39,165 nucleotides of DNA from Phycisphaerae bacterium (GCA_030426395.1 JAUHYE010000022.1:1-39165), one strand, 5' to 3'; shown: positions 14,395 through 23,476, counted from the first letter of the stretch. Translations and numbers: made by a program. Notes: generated by a model not told the origin, from the sequence alone.

Positions 14395-16203
14395 GTGTCC
14401 AACACCATCAATATCCCGAGCAACATCGCCCACATCGGCCGCACCATCCGCAACATCAAGCGGGCCAAGGAGATCGTCAGCGTGCTGGCGAGCTTCGGGT
14501 TCGGCAAGGCCATCGCCGACCTGGACCTGGACCGGCTGGTGCTGCGCGGGCGGCGGATGGTGGGGCTCAGCAAGCAGGGCGAGTCGGTGCAGCGCACGCC
14601 GACGGCGGTGCGGCTGCGCGAGGCGATGGAGGAACTCGGGCCGACGTTCGTGAAGCTGGCGCAGGTCTTGAGCACGCGGCCGGACCTGATCCCGCCCGAG
14701 TGGGCCGAGGAGTTCACGAAGCTGCAGAGCACGGTGAAGGCGGTGCCGGCGGGTGAAATCCGCGCGTATATCGATGCGTTGATCGAGGAGATGCCGGCGC
14801 AGAAGAGCGGCGTGCACTTCGCGTCCATCGACTACGAGGCGATGGCGGCGGGTTCGATCGCGCAGGCGCACCGGGCGACGCTGGTGGACGGCACGGAGGT
14901 GGTGCTGAAGGTGTTGCGGCCGGGCATCGAGGACGTGATCGAGTCGGACCTGGAGATCATGGCGACGCTGGCGGAGTTCGTGGAGGAGCGGTTCAGCGAC
15001 CTTGGGTACAGCCCTGTGGACGTGGTCGAGCAGTTCCGCCGGCAGGTGCGTCGAGAGATCGATCTGGAGCTGGAACGCCGGAGCATGGCGCGGATGGCCG
15101 CGGCGTTCGAGGAGGACCCTCGGGTCGTTTTTCCGAAGGTGTACCCGCAGCACTCGACGCCAGAGATCCTGTGCATGGAGCGGATCGACGGGGTGCTGCT
15201 GAGCGACTTCAAGAAGGATAAGGACTCGTTCAGCGAAGCGCAGCGGCGGGAGATCGTGGCGATAGGCAGCGACGTGGTGTTCAAGCAGTGCTTCGAGGCG
15301 GGGTTCTTCCACGCCGACCCGCACCCGGGGAACCTGTTCGTGCTGGTGGGGCTGCCGGTGGAAGGGCCCAATGCCGTGGACGAGGAGGACACGCGCGAGC
15401 TGATGCGGCGCGAGGCCAGCGACATCCGGCTGTGTTTCATCGATTACGGCATGACGGGCAACATCGATCCGCGCACGTCCGAGGTGCTGGCCGACCTGGT
15501 GCAGGGGACGATCGCGGGCGACCTGGACCGCGTGCTGGACGTGGTGGTGGAGCTCACCGGCGTGAGCCCGATGATGGTGCATGACCGGGCGTTCCGGTCG
15601 GACGCGTGGGAGTTTATTTCTCGCTTTCAGAGTGCTTCGCTCGCGGACCTGCGCATGGGGGCGCTGCTGAGCGAGTTCTTCGCGAAGCTCAGAAAGCATA
15701 AGTTGCGCGTGCCGGCGGACATCGTGTACCTGATCAAGGCGATCACGACCATCGAGGGCGTGGGCGAGATGGTGTGCCCGAGCTTTGATCTGGTGGAGCA
15801 CGTGCGGCCGCACATCGAGGGGCTGCTGCGGCGTCGGTACGGCTTCCGGGCGGCGAAGCGTCGCGTGCAGGGGGCGGTGCTGGGGTACGCCGAGCTGGCC
15901 GAGCGCGCGCCGCGTGAGGTCGCGGGCATCCTGCACATGATGCGCAACGAGGAGCTGGGTGTGCAGCTCAAGCACCACGGGCTGACGGAGGTGACCGACG
16001 AGCTGGAGCGGGCCAGCCGCAACATCAGCTATTCGCTGGTGGTGGCGGCGCTCATCGTGGGCGGGTCGATCATGCTGCTGGCCGACCGGGCGGGGTCGCA
16101 GGATGCGCCCGAGGGCCTGCTGTTCTGGATCGGGCTGTCGGCCTTTGTTTTTGCGGGGATTCTGGGCGTGGTGCGGCTGCTCTTCGGGAAGCGACTCGGT
16201 TAG
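14395..16203 (+). CDS. ABC1/UbiB (AarF) family atypical kinase
   Basis: A 602-residue UbiB-family protein. Members act on quinone or lipid metabolism at the membrane and bind nucleotide through a protein-kinase-like fold. Visible landmarks are KLAQ at 87-90 followed by VLSTRPDLIP (the family KxGQ motif, here with Ala for Gly), the A-rich loop AAGSIAQAH (151-159), VVLKVLRPG with the ATP-contact Lys172, catalytic FHADPHPGNLF near residue 304, and metal-binding IDYG. Two C-terminal hydrophobic helices (about residues 546-562 and 574-595) anchor it in the membrane, as in bacterial UbiB. The GTG start at 14395 rests on the TATCCT box and the conserved N-terminal region; the next in-frame Met would cut into it. 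It ends overlapping the convergent gene by 4 nt. Confidence 0.92.
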   Translation: MSNTINIPSNIAHIGRTIRNIKRAKEIVSVLASFGFGKAIADLDLDRLVLRGRRMVGLSKQGESVQRTPTAVRLREAMEELGPTFVKLAQVLSTRPDLIPPEWAEEFTKLQSTVKAVPAGEIRAYIDALIEEMPAQKSGVHFASIDYEAMAAGSIAQAHRATLVDGTEVVLKVLRPGIEDVIESDLEIMATLAEFVEERFSDLGYSPVDVVEQFRRQVRREIDLELERRSMARMAAAFEEDPRVVFPKVYPQHSTPEILCMERIDGVLLSDFKKDKDSFSEAQRREIVAIGSDVVFKQCFEAGFFHADPHPGNLFVLVGLPVEGPNAVDEEDTRELMRREASDIRLCFIDYGMTGNIDPRTSEVLADLVQGTIAGDLDRVLDVVVELTGVSPMMVHDRAFRSDAWEFISRFQSASLADLRMGALLSEFFAKLRKHKLRVPADIVYLIKAITTIEGVGEMVCPSFDLVEHVRPHIEGLLRRRYGFRAAKRRVQGAVLGYAELAERAPREVAGILHMMRNEELGVQLKHHGLTEVTDELERASRNISYSLVVAALIVGGSIMLLADRAGSQDAPEGLLFWIGLSAFVFAGILGVVRLLFGKRLG

Positions 16204-16886
16204 CTGCCCGAGCCGTCCTTCTTCTTGCCGCTGATGGCGTCGCCCGCGCTGGTGAGGATGCCGCCGGCGGTGTCGAAGAGGGCGCCCAGGCCCAGGCGAG
16301 CGGCGGAGACGCCCGTTGCGGCGGCGTCGGTTGCGGTGGTGACGGGATGACGCATGGCCTCGCGGAGGGCGCCCTCGACGGCGGGGCGGATGCTCTCGAA
16401 CACGCGGCCGGCGTGGTGGGTGAGGTCGCTGGCGGCGCCCTTGGCGTTGCTGCCGGCGGCTTTGGCCAGGCGTGCGCCAGAGTCCTTGAGCAGGTCCTCG
16501 ATGACTCGGAGGTCGTCGATGGCGGCCTTGACGTCGTCCTTGGCGAAGCTCTCGCCGCGGGCGCGGGCTTCCTCGAGGGCGAGCTGCGTGGCATGGGCGG
16601 CCTTGCCCAGGCCCTCTCCCAGGCCCTCGAGCGTCTCGGCCATGACCGAGTCCTTGCGTTCGTCGCTGAGCTTGTGGGCTCCCTTGCTCGCGCCCTCGAG
16701 GACTTCGCGGGTGACGCGTTGCACGGCGCTCGCGCCGCCCTCGATGGCGCGGCCGGGCGTGGCGGCGGCGCTGGCGACCAGGTCGCTGATGCGGCGGCGA
16801 ACATCGCCGGCATCCGCGGTGGTGTCGCTGGCGATGGTCTCGGCTTGGGCCTGCGTGTCGTGGTTCTGTTCGTCGTGGTTGCTCAT
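16200..16886 (-). CDS. Ala-rich helical protein, unknown
   Basis: A 228-residue protein rich in Ala, Asp and Glu, predicted almost entirely helical, without a signal peptide or clear membrane helix. It contains repeated amphipathic stretches (SDLVASAAATPGRAIEGGAS, EDLLKDSGARLAKAAG, RPAVEGALREAMRHP) and a Lys-rich tail (SGKKKDGSGS). The pattern recalls phasin-like or other amphipathic surface-coating helical proteins, but no family is recognised with confidence. The start at 16886 follows a Shine-Dalgarno sequence (GGGAGGCG). It is the last of six minus-strand genes beginning with the AGCS symporter and overlaps the convergent UbiB stop. Confidence 0.72.
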   Translation of the reverse strand: MSNHDEQNHDTQAQAETIASDTTADAGDVRRRISDLVASAAATPGRAIEGGASAVQRVTREVLEGASKGAHKLSDERKDSVMAETLEGLGEGLGKAAHATQLALEEARARGESFAKDDVKAAIDDLRVIEDLLKDSGARLAKAAGSNAKGAASDLTHHAGRVFESIRPAVEGALREAMRHPVTTATDAAATGVSAARLGLGALFDTAGGILTSAGDAISGKKKDGSGS

Positions 16887-16971
16887 GTCGCCTCCCAGTA
16901 GGTTGGAACGTTTTATTGTACGGGGAAGGCCCGCAACCCGTTCGGGCGTGAAGCGGGGTTCATCCGGCTGG

Positions 16972-17724
16972 TCAACTCCTGGAATCCAGACCCGGTAACT
17001 CGGCGACGGTGGGGCTGCCGTACCAGCCGTGCAGGGTCCAATCGGCCTGGGGCAGCATGGGCAGGGCGAGTTGGGCGTTGGGCGCGTCGAGCCACACGAA
17101 GACGTTATCGACGCCATCGTCGTTGGTGAGCCGGCCGGTGACGAGCACGCCCTCGGCCGTTCGCACTTGCTCGTGCAGGGACTTGGTGTAGGGTGCGCTG
17201 GCCATGACGTACATGCGTCCGACCCACTCGTCGGGGACTTCGGGGTCGGCCAGCCGGCGGTCCTCGTACTCGAGTTCGAGGCGGGTGAGCTCTTTCAGCG
17301 GCGCATCGGTGGTGAGGAGGTAGGTGTCCATGACGAAAACGCCCATCTGGCCCGCAGGGTCGGTGGCGGCCAGGGCGGCGCCCTTGTCGATGGTGTCGGC
17401 GTCGAAGACGAAGATGCCGCGGTGGTTTGGGTCGCTCTTGGGCTCGGCAAGCGGGCCGGCGATGAGCAGCGTGCCCTCGGCGGCCAGGCGCTGCATGTTG
17501 GCGAAGTGGCCCTGCATGGCCTCGGCCTGCTGCTCGCGGGTGGGGCTGGTGAGCGGGCCGGTCTTGATGAAGGTCATGGCGTAGGGGCGGCCGGGGTTGG
17601 CCTGGGCTTCGGCCTGAGGTTCATCGGCGGCGCCGGCCTGGCACGTGCCGCAGCGGCAGCCGCCGATGGCGACCGCGCCGGCGAGCAGGGCGGCCAGAGC
17701 AACCGAGGCAATGGGTTTGGTCAT
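16972..17724 (-). CDS. YciI-like domain lipoprotein
   Basis: A 250-residue lipoprotein with lipobox IGGC (Cys23). Residues about 47-145 match the YciI/YCII ferredoxin-like fold: YAMTFIKTGPLTSP, MQGHFANMQRLAAEGTLLIA with a central His, GPLAEPKSDPNHRGIFVFDA, then ATDPAGQMGVFVMDTYLL. A second, weaker copy follows (RMYVMASAPYTKSLHEQ, GVLVTGRLTNDDG, VFVWLDAPN), so the protein may be a tandem YciI pair in one chain. YciI proteins are generally soluble and some are dehalogenase-like; a surface-tethered form is less usual. A good Shine-Dalgarno sequence (GGAGG) precedes the ATG at 17724. Confidence 0.8.
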   Translation of the reverse strand: MTKPIASVALAALLAGAVAIGGCRCGTCQAGAADEPQAEAQANPGRPYAMTFIKTGPLTSPTREQQAEAMQGHFANMQRLAAEGTLLIAGPLAEPKSDPNHRGIFVFDADTIDKGAALAATDPAGQMGVFVMDTYLLTTDAPLKELTRLELEYEDRRLADPEVPDEWVGRMYVMASAPYTKSLHEQVRTAEGVLVTGRLTNDDGVDNVFVWLDAPNAQLALPMLPQADWTLHGWYGSPTVAELPGLDSRS

Positions 17725-17751
17725 CTTCGATTCCTCCGCAACGTATCGGCG

Positions 17752-18801
17752 TTAGAAGGGCGGGGCGTCGTCGCTGCCCTGATCGATCTCCGGCAGGTCG
17801 CCCTCGTAGGGCTCGATCTTCATGCTCATGGAGATGCGCTGGGCCATCTTCATCGGCACGCCGTCCTGGAAGATTGTCATGCGGATGTCGCCGCTGGTGT
17901 TGACCTCGGCGCTGCCCGCGGCGGAGTTGAGGGAGAACACCGAGGTGCTGGAGCCGGCCATGGTGGTCGAATCCATGCGGAGCCTCGTGCCCGGGGGCAG
18001 GTCCGGGTTGTCGACGTGGTGGGGCTCCATGCCGACCTCGATCTCCGAACTCACGTGGAACATCCCATCCTCGATGGCGGTGAGCGTGTGCGTCGAGGTG
18101 CGTTGCATGCGCACGCCGCCGATCTCGATGTCTTCGATAATGCGCCAGCGGCCGCCGACGCCGATGGGGGTTTCGGGGAGCTGCAAGCTTGCGGAGGCCG
18201 CGGTGTCCTCCATCGTCGATCGCAACTGCCGGTCCGTGATCGGCGTGCCGTCTTGGTTGGTCACGAAGACGTCGGTGGTGCGGCCCATGGGATCGAAGCT
18301 GGAGCGGATCATGATGCCGCGCATGACGGCGAGGCCCTGGCTGTAGGCATCGGCCACGAATGGGTCGATGCCCTGGGCCGGCAGCACCCCGACACGCTCG
18401 ATGGAGCAGTCTACCTTCGCGACGCCGTCGTCATCGACGCTGCGCACGTGCATCGACATGTACATCTCGTTCGCGGGCATCTTGGGCCCCTCGAAGCCGG
18501 TGCCCATGTCCATCTGCATCTGCATATCGGTGACCATCCGCAGCATGGCCTTGTCGCCCGCGGTTATCTTGTAGCGGCGGACCTGGGGATCGACACCCGG
18601 TTCGAGCAACTCGACAACGGCGGGCTTGGCTTCCGTGGCGGCTTGGGGCTCAGGCTCTGCTTCCTGAGCTGGATCTTGCTGGGCCGGCTCTTTCTGGGTT
18701 GGCTCGTTCTGGGCTGGCTCTTCCTGGGCGTACGCGGATGCAACGCCCGAAAGGCCCAGCAGCGCCGCCAGGAGCACGATGGTGGTGAACGGACGGCGCA
18801 T
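17752..18801 (-). CDS. Secreted protein with EPAQ repeats, unknown
   Basis: A 349-residue exported protein. The signal peptide covers about residues 1-25 (ending ASAYA). Next comes a low-complexity linker of near-pentapeptide repeats (EEPAQ, NEPTQ, KEPAQ, QDPAQ, then EAEPEPQ). A beta-rich domain (about 65-345) follows, with Met-rich segments such as MVTDMQMQMDMG and QRISMSMKIEP and an internal VTNQDGTPITDRQL. The layout resembles the secreted DUF6263-type proteins of planctomycetes, but that identification is tentative. It lies 36 nt downstream of the flotillin gene and 27 nt upstream of the YciI-like lipoprotein, so probably one operon. AAAGG precedes the start. Confidence 0.75.
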   Translation of the reverse strand: MRRPFTTIVLLAALLGLSGVASAYAQEEPAQNEPTQKEPAQQDPAQEAEPEPQAATEAKPAVVELLEPGVDPQVRRYKITAGDKAMLRMVTDMQMQMDMGTGFEGPKMPANEMYMSMHVRSVDDDGVAKVDCSIERVGVLPAQGIDPFVADAYSQGLAVMRGIMIRSSFDPMGRTTDVFVTNQDGTPITDRQLRSTMEDTAASASLQLPETPIGVGGRWRIIEDIEIGGVRMQRTSTHTLTAIEDGMFHVSSEIEVGMEPHHVDNPDLPPGTRLRMDSTTMAGSSTSVFSLNSAAGSAEVNTSGDIRMTIFQDGVPMKMAQRISMSMKIEPYEGDLPEIDQGSDDAPPF

Positions 18802-18837
18802 GCGCTGGTGCCTTTCTGTGATGGACTTCGGGAAGAT

Positions 18838-20517
18838 TCAGCCCTTGGGCTTGGTCTGGCCCTTGGGGGTTTGGGGCCGATGGTCCTCATCGACCGGAGC
18901 GTGCCTTGGCTCGTCGTGCTTGGGCTCGGCCACGTGGCCCAGGGCTCCGGGCAACTCGATGCCGGCCTGCTTGGCCAGCTCGTGCACCGGCGGCAGGGCG
19001 CCGATGAGCCCGGCAAGGAAGTCGCTGGTGCTGCCGCCCGGGCCGGCCTTGCCGCCGCCCGCGCCGCTGTCCCACACGGTGATCTTGTCGATCTTGAGGT
19101 TGCTGATGGCCTTGACCTGCTGGGCGACGAGCTCGGGCAACTGCTCGATGAGCAGCAGCGTGGGCGCCACCTGCGGGTTGTCGGCGGCGGCGGCCATGAG
19201 CTGGCGGTAGCCCTCGGCCTTGGCCTCGAGCACCTGCCGCACGCCCTCGGCCTCGGCCTTGTACCTGGCGAGTGTGGCGTCGGCCTCGCCTCGCGCCTCG
19301 CGGCGCTTCTTCTCGGCCTCGGCCTCGGCGGCGATCTCGATGCGTTGCTTCTCGATCTCCTGGGGGGCCAGTTCTTCCTTGCCCAAGCGGGCGATTTCCT
19401 GCTCGCGCTCGGCCTTGAGGATGGCCTCGTGGGCCTGCGCGGCCGCGACGTCGGCGCGGCGCCGGCTCTCGGCCCGTACCTCGGCCAGCTTGGCGTTGTA
19501 CTCGGCGATCTGGGCCTGGCTGGTGTTCTCGCCCTCGACGGCGCGGGCCTCGGCCTCGGCCACCGCGACGCGCTGGGTCTGCTCGGCGCGCTTGCTGGCG
19601 GCGGCCGTCTCGGCCCGTCGCTCGGCGACGGCGATGTCCTGGTCGCGCTTGCTCTCGGCCTCGCCCGTGATGGCCTGGGCCTCGTACTCGGCTACCGCCA
19701 CGCGCTGCTTGCGCTCGGCGTCCTTCTCGCCTTCGGTGGCGGCAGCGGTTTCCTTTGCGACGCTGACGGTGCGCTCGCGATTGGCGAGCGCCTCGCCCGT
19801 GGCGCCGTCGCGGTCGGCCTGGGCCACCTCGACCTTGGCCTTGTTGATGGCCTCGGCGGCGGCGCGCTGGCCGATGGCGCGGATGTAGCCGCTCTCGTCG
19901 GTGATGTCGCGGATGTTCACGTTGATCAGCTCGAGGCCGACCTTGTTGATCTCGTTGGTGACCGTCTCACGGATCTGGCTCTCGAACTTCTCGCGGTCCT
20001 TGTTGATTTCCTCGATCGACAGGGTCGCGATCACCAGACGCAACTGGCCCAGGATGATGTCCTGCGCGAGCTCGCGGATGCCCTGGGGCGGCTTGCCCAG
20101 CAGGTTCTCGGCGGCGGCGGCCATGAGCACCGGGTCGGGCGAGATGCGCACCGTGAAGGTCGACGGCACGTTCACGCGGATGTTGTTGAGCGACAGCGCG
20201 CCCTCGAGGGGGATGTCGATGACCAGCGGCTCGAGGCTCATGTAGGCGTGCTGCTGGATGACGGGGAAGACGACCTTGATGCCGCCGTTGTAGCAACGCC
20301 GGCCCGTCTTGCCCGCGCTACCCCAGACCACCAGCACGCGGTTGGGCGGGCATCGCTGCACGCGTGCGGCCAGGAACCACACGACGATGATGAAGATGAA
20401 GAACGCCACGCCCAGGCCGATCATCGCGAAGATGCCGATGTTGTCGCCCGAGTCGCTCTGGGCAAGGACTTGCGCCAATGGCGTGCCGAGTGAGGTGAGT
20501 GCGGATTGATACATCAT
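18838..20517 (-). CDS. Flotillin family membrane-scaffold protein
   Basis: A 559-residue flotillin (SPFH/band 7). A short N-terminus is followed by one membrane helix (about 28-50, GIFAMIGLGVAFFIFIIVVW). Then comes the SPFH domain (about 52-230; RCPPNRVLVVWG, GGIKVVFPVIQQHAYMSLEP, VPSTFTVRISPDP) and a long Glu/Ala-rich coiled coil (about 235-440) with the flotillin EA-repeat character. The C-terminal oligomerisation region contains LPELVAQQVKAISNLKIDKITVWD. The tail is His/Pro/Lys-rich. Flotillins form ordered membrane microdomains, usually with an NfeD partner; that gene lies 104 nt upstream on the same strand. The ATG at 20517 is used; a second ATG directly follows. Confidence 0.94.
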   Translation of the reverse strand: MMYQSALTSLGTPLAQVLAQSDSGDNIGIFAMIGLGVAFFIFIIVVWFLAARVQRCPPNRVLVVWGSAGKTGRRCYNGGIKVVFPVIQQHAYMSLEPLVIDIPLEGALSLNNIRVNVPSTFTVRISPDPVLMAAAAENLLGKPPQGIRELAQDIILGQLRLVIATLSIEEINKDREKFESQIRETVTNEINKVGLELINVNIRDITDESGYIRAIGQRAAAEAINKAKVEVAQADRDGATGEALANRERTVSVAKETAAATEGEKDAERKQRVAVAEYEAQAITGEAESKRDQDIAVAERRAETAAASKRAEQTQRVAVAEAEARAVEGENTSQAQIAEYNAKLAEVRAESRRRADVAAAQAHEAILKAEREQEIARLGKEELAPQEIEKQRIEIAAEAEAEKKRREARGEADATLARYKAEAEGVRQVLEAKAEGYRQLMAAAADNPQVAPTLLLIEQLPELVAQQVKAISNLKIDKITVWDSGAGGGKAGPGGSTSDFLAGLIGALPPVHELAKQAGIELPGALGHVAEPKHDEPRHAPVDEDHRPQTPKGQTKPKG

Positions 20518-20621
20518 GGACAGAGTCCCCCCTTCACCGCCCGATTCGAGGCGGGAAAACGTGATTCAGGATAGGCCCAAGGGCGGGCCCGCCCGATCAG
20601 GCCAAATCGTTCAGGATTGGT

Positions 20622-21185
20622 TCAGGCCCGCTCGACGAGCAGGGTGTTGTTCTGGCTGTCGGCCGAGACGATCTTCACGCTGGTGCGCGGGGGGATCGGC
20701 TCGGTCCCGGCTTGTACCGCGTCGTACTCGCGGCGGTTGCCGTTGATGACGACCGAGACCGCGCCCCTGCCGGCGTTGGCGGGCGGCACGGTGACCGCGA
20801 CGTCGCCGGTCAGGCCGGCGGCGGCGGCGATTGAGATGTTGCCCGAGCGTTGGAGTTTGAAGACCTGGCGGGTGAGCCAGGCCATGAGCCAGGCCACGCC
20901 AACGCCGCTGACGATGGCGATGGCGACCGAGCCCACCATGCCCAGCTCGAGCACGCGGAACGCGGCCAGGCCCATCCAGCCGCTGCCCAGGCAGAAGGCC
21001 GCGATGGTCTGGATGCTCAGGGCGCGGAAGTCGCCCGCGCCGCTGGTATCCATATCGATGTCGGCGTCGATGTCGAAATCGCCGCCCAGCTCACCCATGA
21101 GCAGCTGGATGAGGAACAGCCCGGTGCCAAAGAGCGCAGGCACAGCGAACCAGATAGCCCCATCGGCAAAGAACCAGTCGAGCAT
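20622..21185 (-). CDS. NfeD-like membrane protein with C-terminal OB-fold domain
   Basis: A 187-residue protein with an N-terminal hydrophobic segment (WFAVPALFGTGLFLIQLLMG), an acidic loop (DFDIDADIDMDTSG) and two further hydrophobic helices at about 58-75 and 80-100. A C-terminal beta-barrel domain (about 115-187) follows, with GLTGDVAVTVPPANAGRGAV, SVVINGNRREYDA and TSVKIVSADSQNNTLLVE. This is the NfeD/YqiJ layout, whose OB-fold partners flotillin at membrane microdomains. It is encoded immediately upstream of the flotillin gene, the canonical arrangement. A Shine-Dalgarno sequence (AAGGGGGGA) precedes the ATG at 21185. Confidence 0.87.
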   Translation of the reverse strand: MLDWFFADGAIWFAVPALFGTGLFLIQLLMGELGGDFDIDADIDMDTSGAGDFRALSIQTIAAFCLGSGWMGLAAFRVLELGMVGSVAIAIVSGVGVAWLMAWLTRQVFKLQRSGNISIAAAAGLTGDVAVTVPPANAGRGAVSVVINGNRREYDAVQAGTEPIPPRTSVKIVSADSQNNTLLVERA

Positions 21186-21233
21186 GTCGAATCCCCCCTT
21201 CTCGTCAGGTTCTTGGGGAATCTTGCCCGGGGA

Positions 21234-23177
21234 TTACTCGACGTCCTTGCCCGAGACCACGTCCTCGACGGGGGCGGGGGTGTGGGCGTCGGTGTCGAGC
21301 TCGCCGCGCTTGAGCTTCCCGATGTAGCCGTGGTAGGCCTTCATGGCCTGCGGACCGAAGATCAGCATGATGGGGATATTGACCCACAGCATGAGGCCGA
21401 GTCCAAGGGTGGTCCAGAGGTTGAGTTGGTCTTCGGTCTTGATGAACGGCAGAGTGGACAAGATGATCAGGATGCAGTAGATCACCTTATACGGCAGCAC
21501 GGCCTTTGGGGCGGCCTTGCCAAACAAGTACACCACACCCTGCTCACCGTAGTAGCTCCATGAAATCATAGTGGAGACCGCGAACAGCCACGATGCGAGA
21601 ACGATGAGCCATTTGCCCAGGCCGGGCACGGCGCGGTCGAAGGCGTGGGCGGTCAGGCCCGCGCCGACGTAATAGCCATACAGGGGCGTGTTGCCGTCCT
21701 CGTCATAGACCATGGTGGGCTTGGTCTCGGCTTCGGCTGGAGACCATGAGATTATCTTTTGGTCGGCATCCTCGCGGATGACACCGTACATCTCGAGTCG
21801 CTGGGCGTCGTCGCCTTCGCCCACCTGGGCGAGGGCCATCACCCGGCCGCCGAGGCTCCAATCTCCGGACGTCCGGCGCGCCTGGTCGCCTCGCGATGGC
21901 AGTGTGGTCGTGGCCACCATCCACTCGCCGGGGCGCTCCACGATCTGAACGACGCTCGCGGCTGGGATCTCGACGACGGGGTCAATGGAGTCACTGGCGT
22001 CGGCAATGGCGAAAGTCACCATTTGGCCATCATCGGAGACGACCATGCCGCTGAGGGTTCTCTGGTCGTCGCCTTGGCCGTAAGTGATGCTTTGCAGGGG
22101 CGTGGTGGTGAGGCCTGCCTGATCCATGGTCGCTTCGGCGTCGCGGTTCCAGGCGCCGGTTGAAAGGATCACCAGGGCGGTGATGGTGCACACCACGATA
22201 GTGTCGATGAAGGGCTCGAGTCCCGCCACGACACCTTCGCGCACGGGCTCGTCGGTCTTGGCGGCCGAGTGAGCGATGGGCGAGGAGCCTTGGCCAGCCT
22301 CGGAGCTGAACAGAGCCCGCTGGATGCCGTAGGACACGGCCACGCCAAAGGCGGCCCCGCCGAAGGCTCTTGTGGCGGACGCTTCCTCGAGGCCCAGGCC
22401 CGAGCGCACGATGAGCGCGAGCAGGCCGGGCAGATCCACGACGTTGATGGCCAGAACGTACAGGCCCGCGAGCAGGTAGATCGCGCACATGAGCGGCACG
22501 ATGCGGCCGGCGACCGACCCGATGCGCTTGATGCCCCCGATGATCACCAAGCCCACTAGAATGGCCAGTACGATTCCCACCACGATGCGTGGGACTGGGG
22601 TGTACTGGGTCGTTACCTCGGCCACGTTCCACGACTGGAACATGTTGCCGCCGGTGACGGCGCTGACCAGCAGCGTGATGCAGAACAAGCCACCCACAAT
22701 CACGCCGATGGGGCCCAGGCCCCATTTCTTGAAGCCATCGCGCACGACGAACATTGGTCCGCCGTGGGGGTTGTCGGGGTCATCGGTGTTGCGGTAGAGC
22801 ATGCTCTGGGTGACTTCGGTCATCTTGAGCGCCATGCCGATGACGCCGATGATCCACATCCACATCACGGCTCCCGGGCCGCCCAGGGCGACGGCGGCGG
22901 CCACACCGCCAATGTTCCCAAGGCCGACCGTGGCGGAGAGTGCTGCCGAGAGCGCTTGGAAGTGGTTGATGGCGCCCGGGTCGTTCTTGTCGTCGTACTT
23001 GCCGCGAACGACGGCTGTGCCGTGGGTCAGGGCCCGGTACTGCCCGAAGACGGACCAGATTGTGAACAGGATGCCGGTGGCAAGTAGGATGTAGACCACG
23101 ACGTTGTGGAACAGGATGCCGTTGATGACTTCGATGAAGCCTTCGAAGCGGCCCAGAAGATCTGAGAGCGCTTGCAT
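21234..23177 (-). CDS. Alanine/glycine:cation symporter (AGCS) with large insertion
   Basis: A 647-residue sodium-coupled amino-acid transporter of the inner membrane. Family blocks are clear: HFQALSAALSATVGLGNIGG (72-91), PMFVVRDG, LFSSEAGQGSSPIAHSAAKT (289-308), EPVREGVVAGLEPFIDTIVV, and LFAVSTMISWSYYGEQ (531-546). Typical AGCS proteins have about 450-500 residues. The excess is one insertion at about 344-505, between STGAW and GAGLTAHAF, rich in beta-type and charged segments (QRTLSGMVVSDDGQMVTFAI, VEIPAASVVQIVERPGEWMV) and lacking membrane helices. The start at 23177 (MQALSDLL) is preferred over an in-frame GTG at 23201, because AAAGGA lies about 10 nt before it. First of six minus-strand genes that include nfeD and flotillin. 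Confidence 0.93.
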   Translation of the reverse strand: MQALSDLLGRFEGFIEVINGILFHNVVVYILLATGILFTIWSVFGQYRALTHGTAVVRGKYDDKNDPGAINHFQALSAALSATVGLGNIGGVAAAVALGGPGAVMWMWIIGVIGMALKMTEVTQSMLYRNTDDPDNPHGGPMFVVRDGFKKWGLGPIGVIVGGLFCITLLVSAVTGGNMFQSWNVAEVTTQYTPVPRIVVGIVLAILVGLVIIGGIKRIGSVAGRIVPLMCAIYLLAGLYVLAINVVDLPGLLALIVRSGLGLEEASATRAFGGAAFGVAVSYGIQRALFSSEAGQGSSPIAHSAAKTDEPVREGVVAGLEPFIDTIVVCTITALVILSTGAWNRDAEATMDQAGLTTTPLQSITYGQGDDQRTLSGMVVSDDGQMVTFAIADASDSIDPVVEIPAASVVQIVERPGEWMVATTTLPSRGDQARRTSGDWSLGGRVMALAQVGEGDDAQRLEMYGVIREDADQKIISWSPAEAETKPTMVYDEDGNTPLYGYYVGAGLTAHAFDRAVPGLGKWLIVLASWLFAVSTMISWSYYGEQGVVYLFGKAAPKAVLPYKVIYCILIILSTLPFIKTEDQLNLWTTLGLGLMLWVNIPIMLIFGPQAMKAYHGYIGKLKRGELDTDAHTPAPVEDVVSGKDVE

Positions 23178-23476
23178 GACGTGGGGGTCCTTTCTGCTCA
23201 CGACTCGGGGGTCGGATCGGGTCGGTTTGTCTGCGGAGCGGCTGGCCAGGCGGGTCCCACGAGCGGGCCGGCTGCTGGCGCGTTAGGGGCATCATCCCCC
23301 GAACGGGCTGGCGATTCAACCCAGGATCGGCGATTTGGGTGCCCGGAGGGGCAGATTAGGGCCGTCTATGGCTCTCGTGGGGCCGGGGTTACACGCGGCC
23401 GGGCCGGGAGAGCAGACTATCGTTTGCTGTCGTGAATCTGCCAGAGTGATGAACTCGGGCGGGCTGTTGCCGCCGG
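23178..23476. other. Intergenic region, no gene seen
   Basis: The 299 nt between the ATPase gene and the symporter gene, both on the minus strand. They should hold the symporter promoter. A short CCGGC-tat-GCCGG inverted repeat lies at its left end (about 23473-23485), partly within the end of the ATPase gene. No tRNA, clear terminator or credible small gene was found. Confidence 0.5.
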
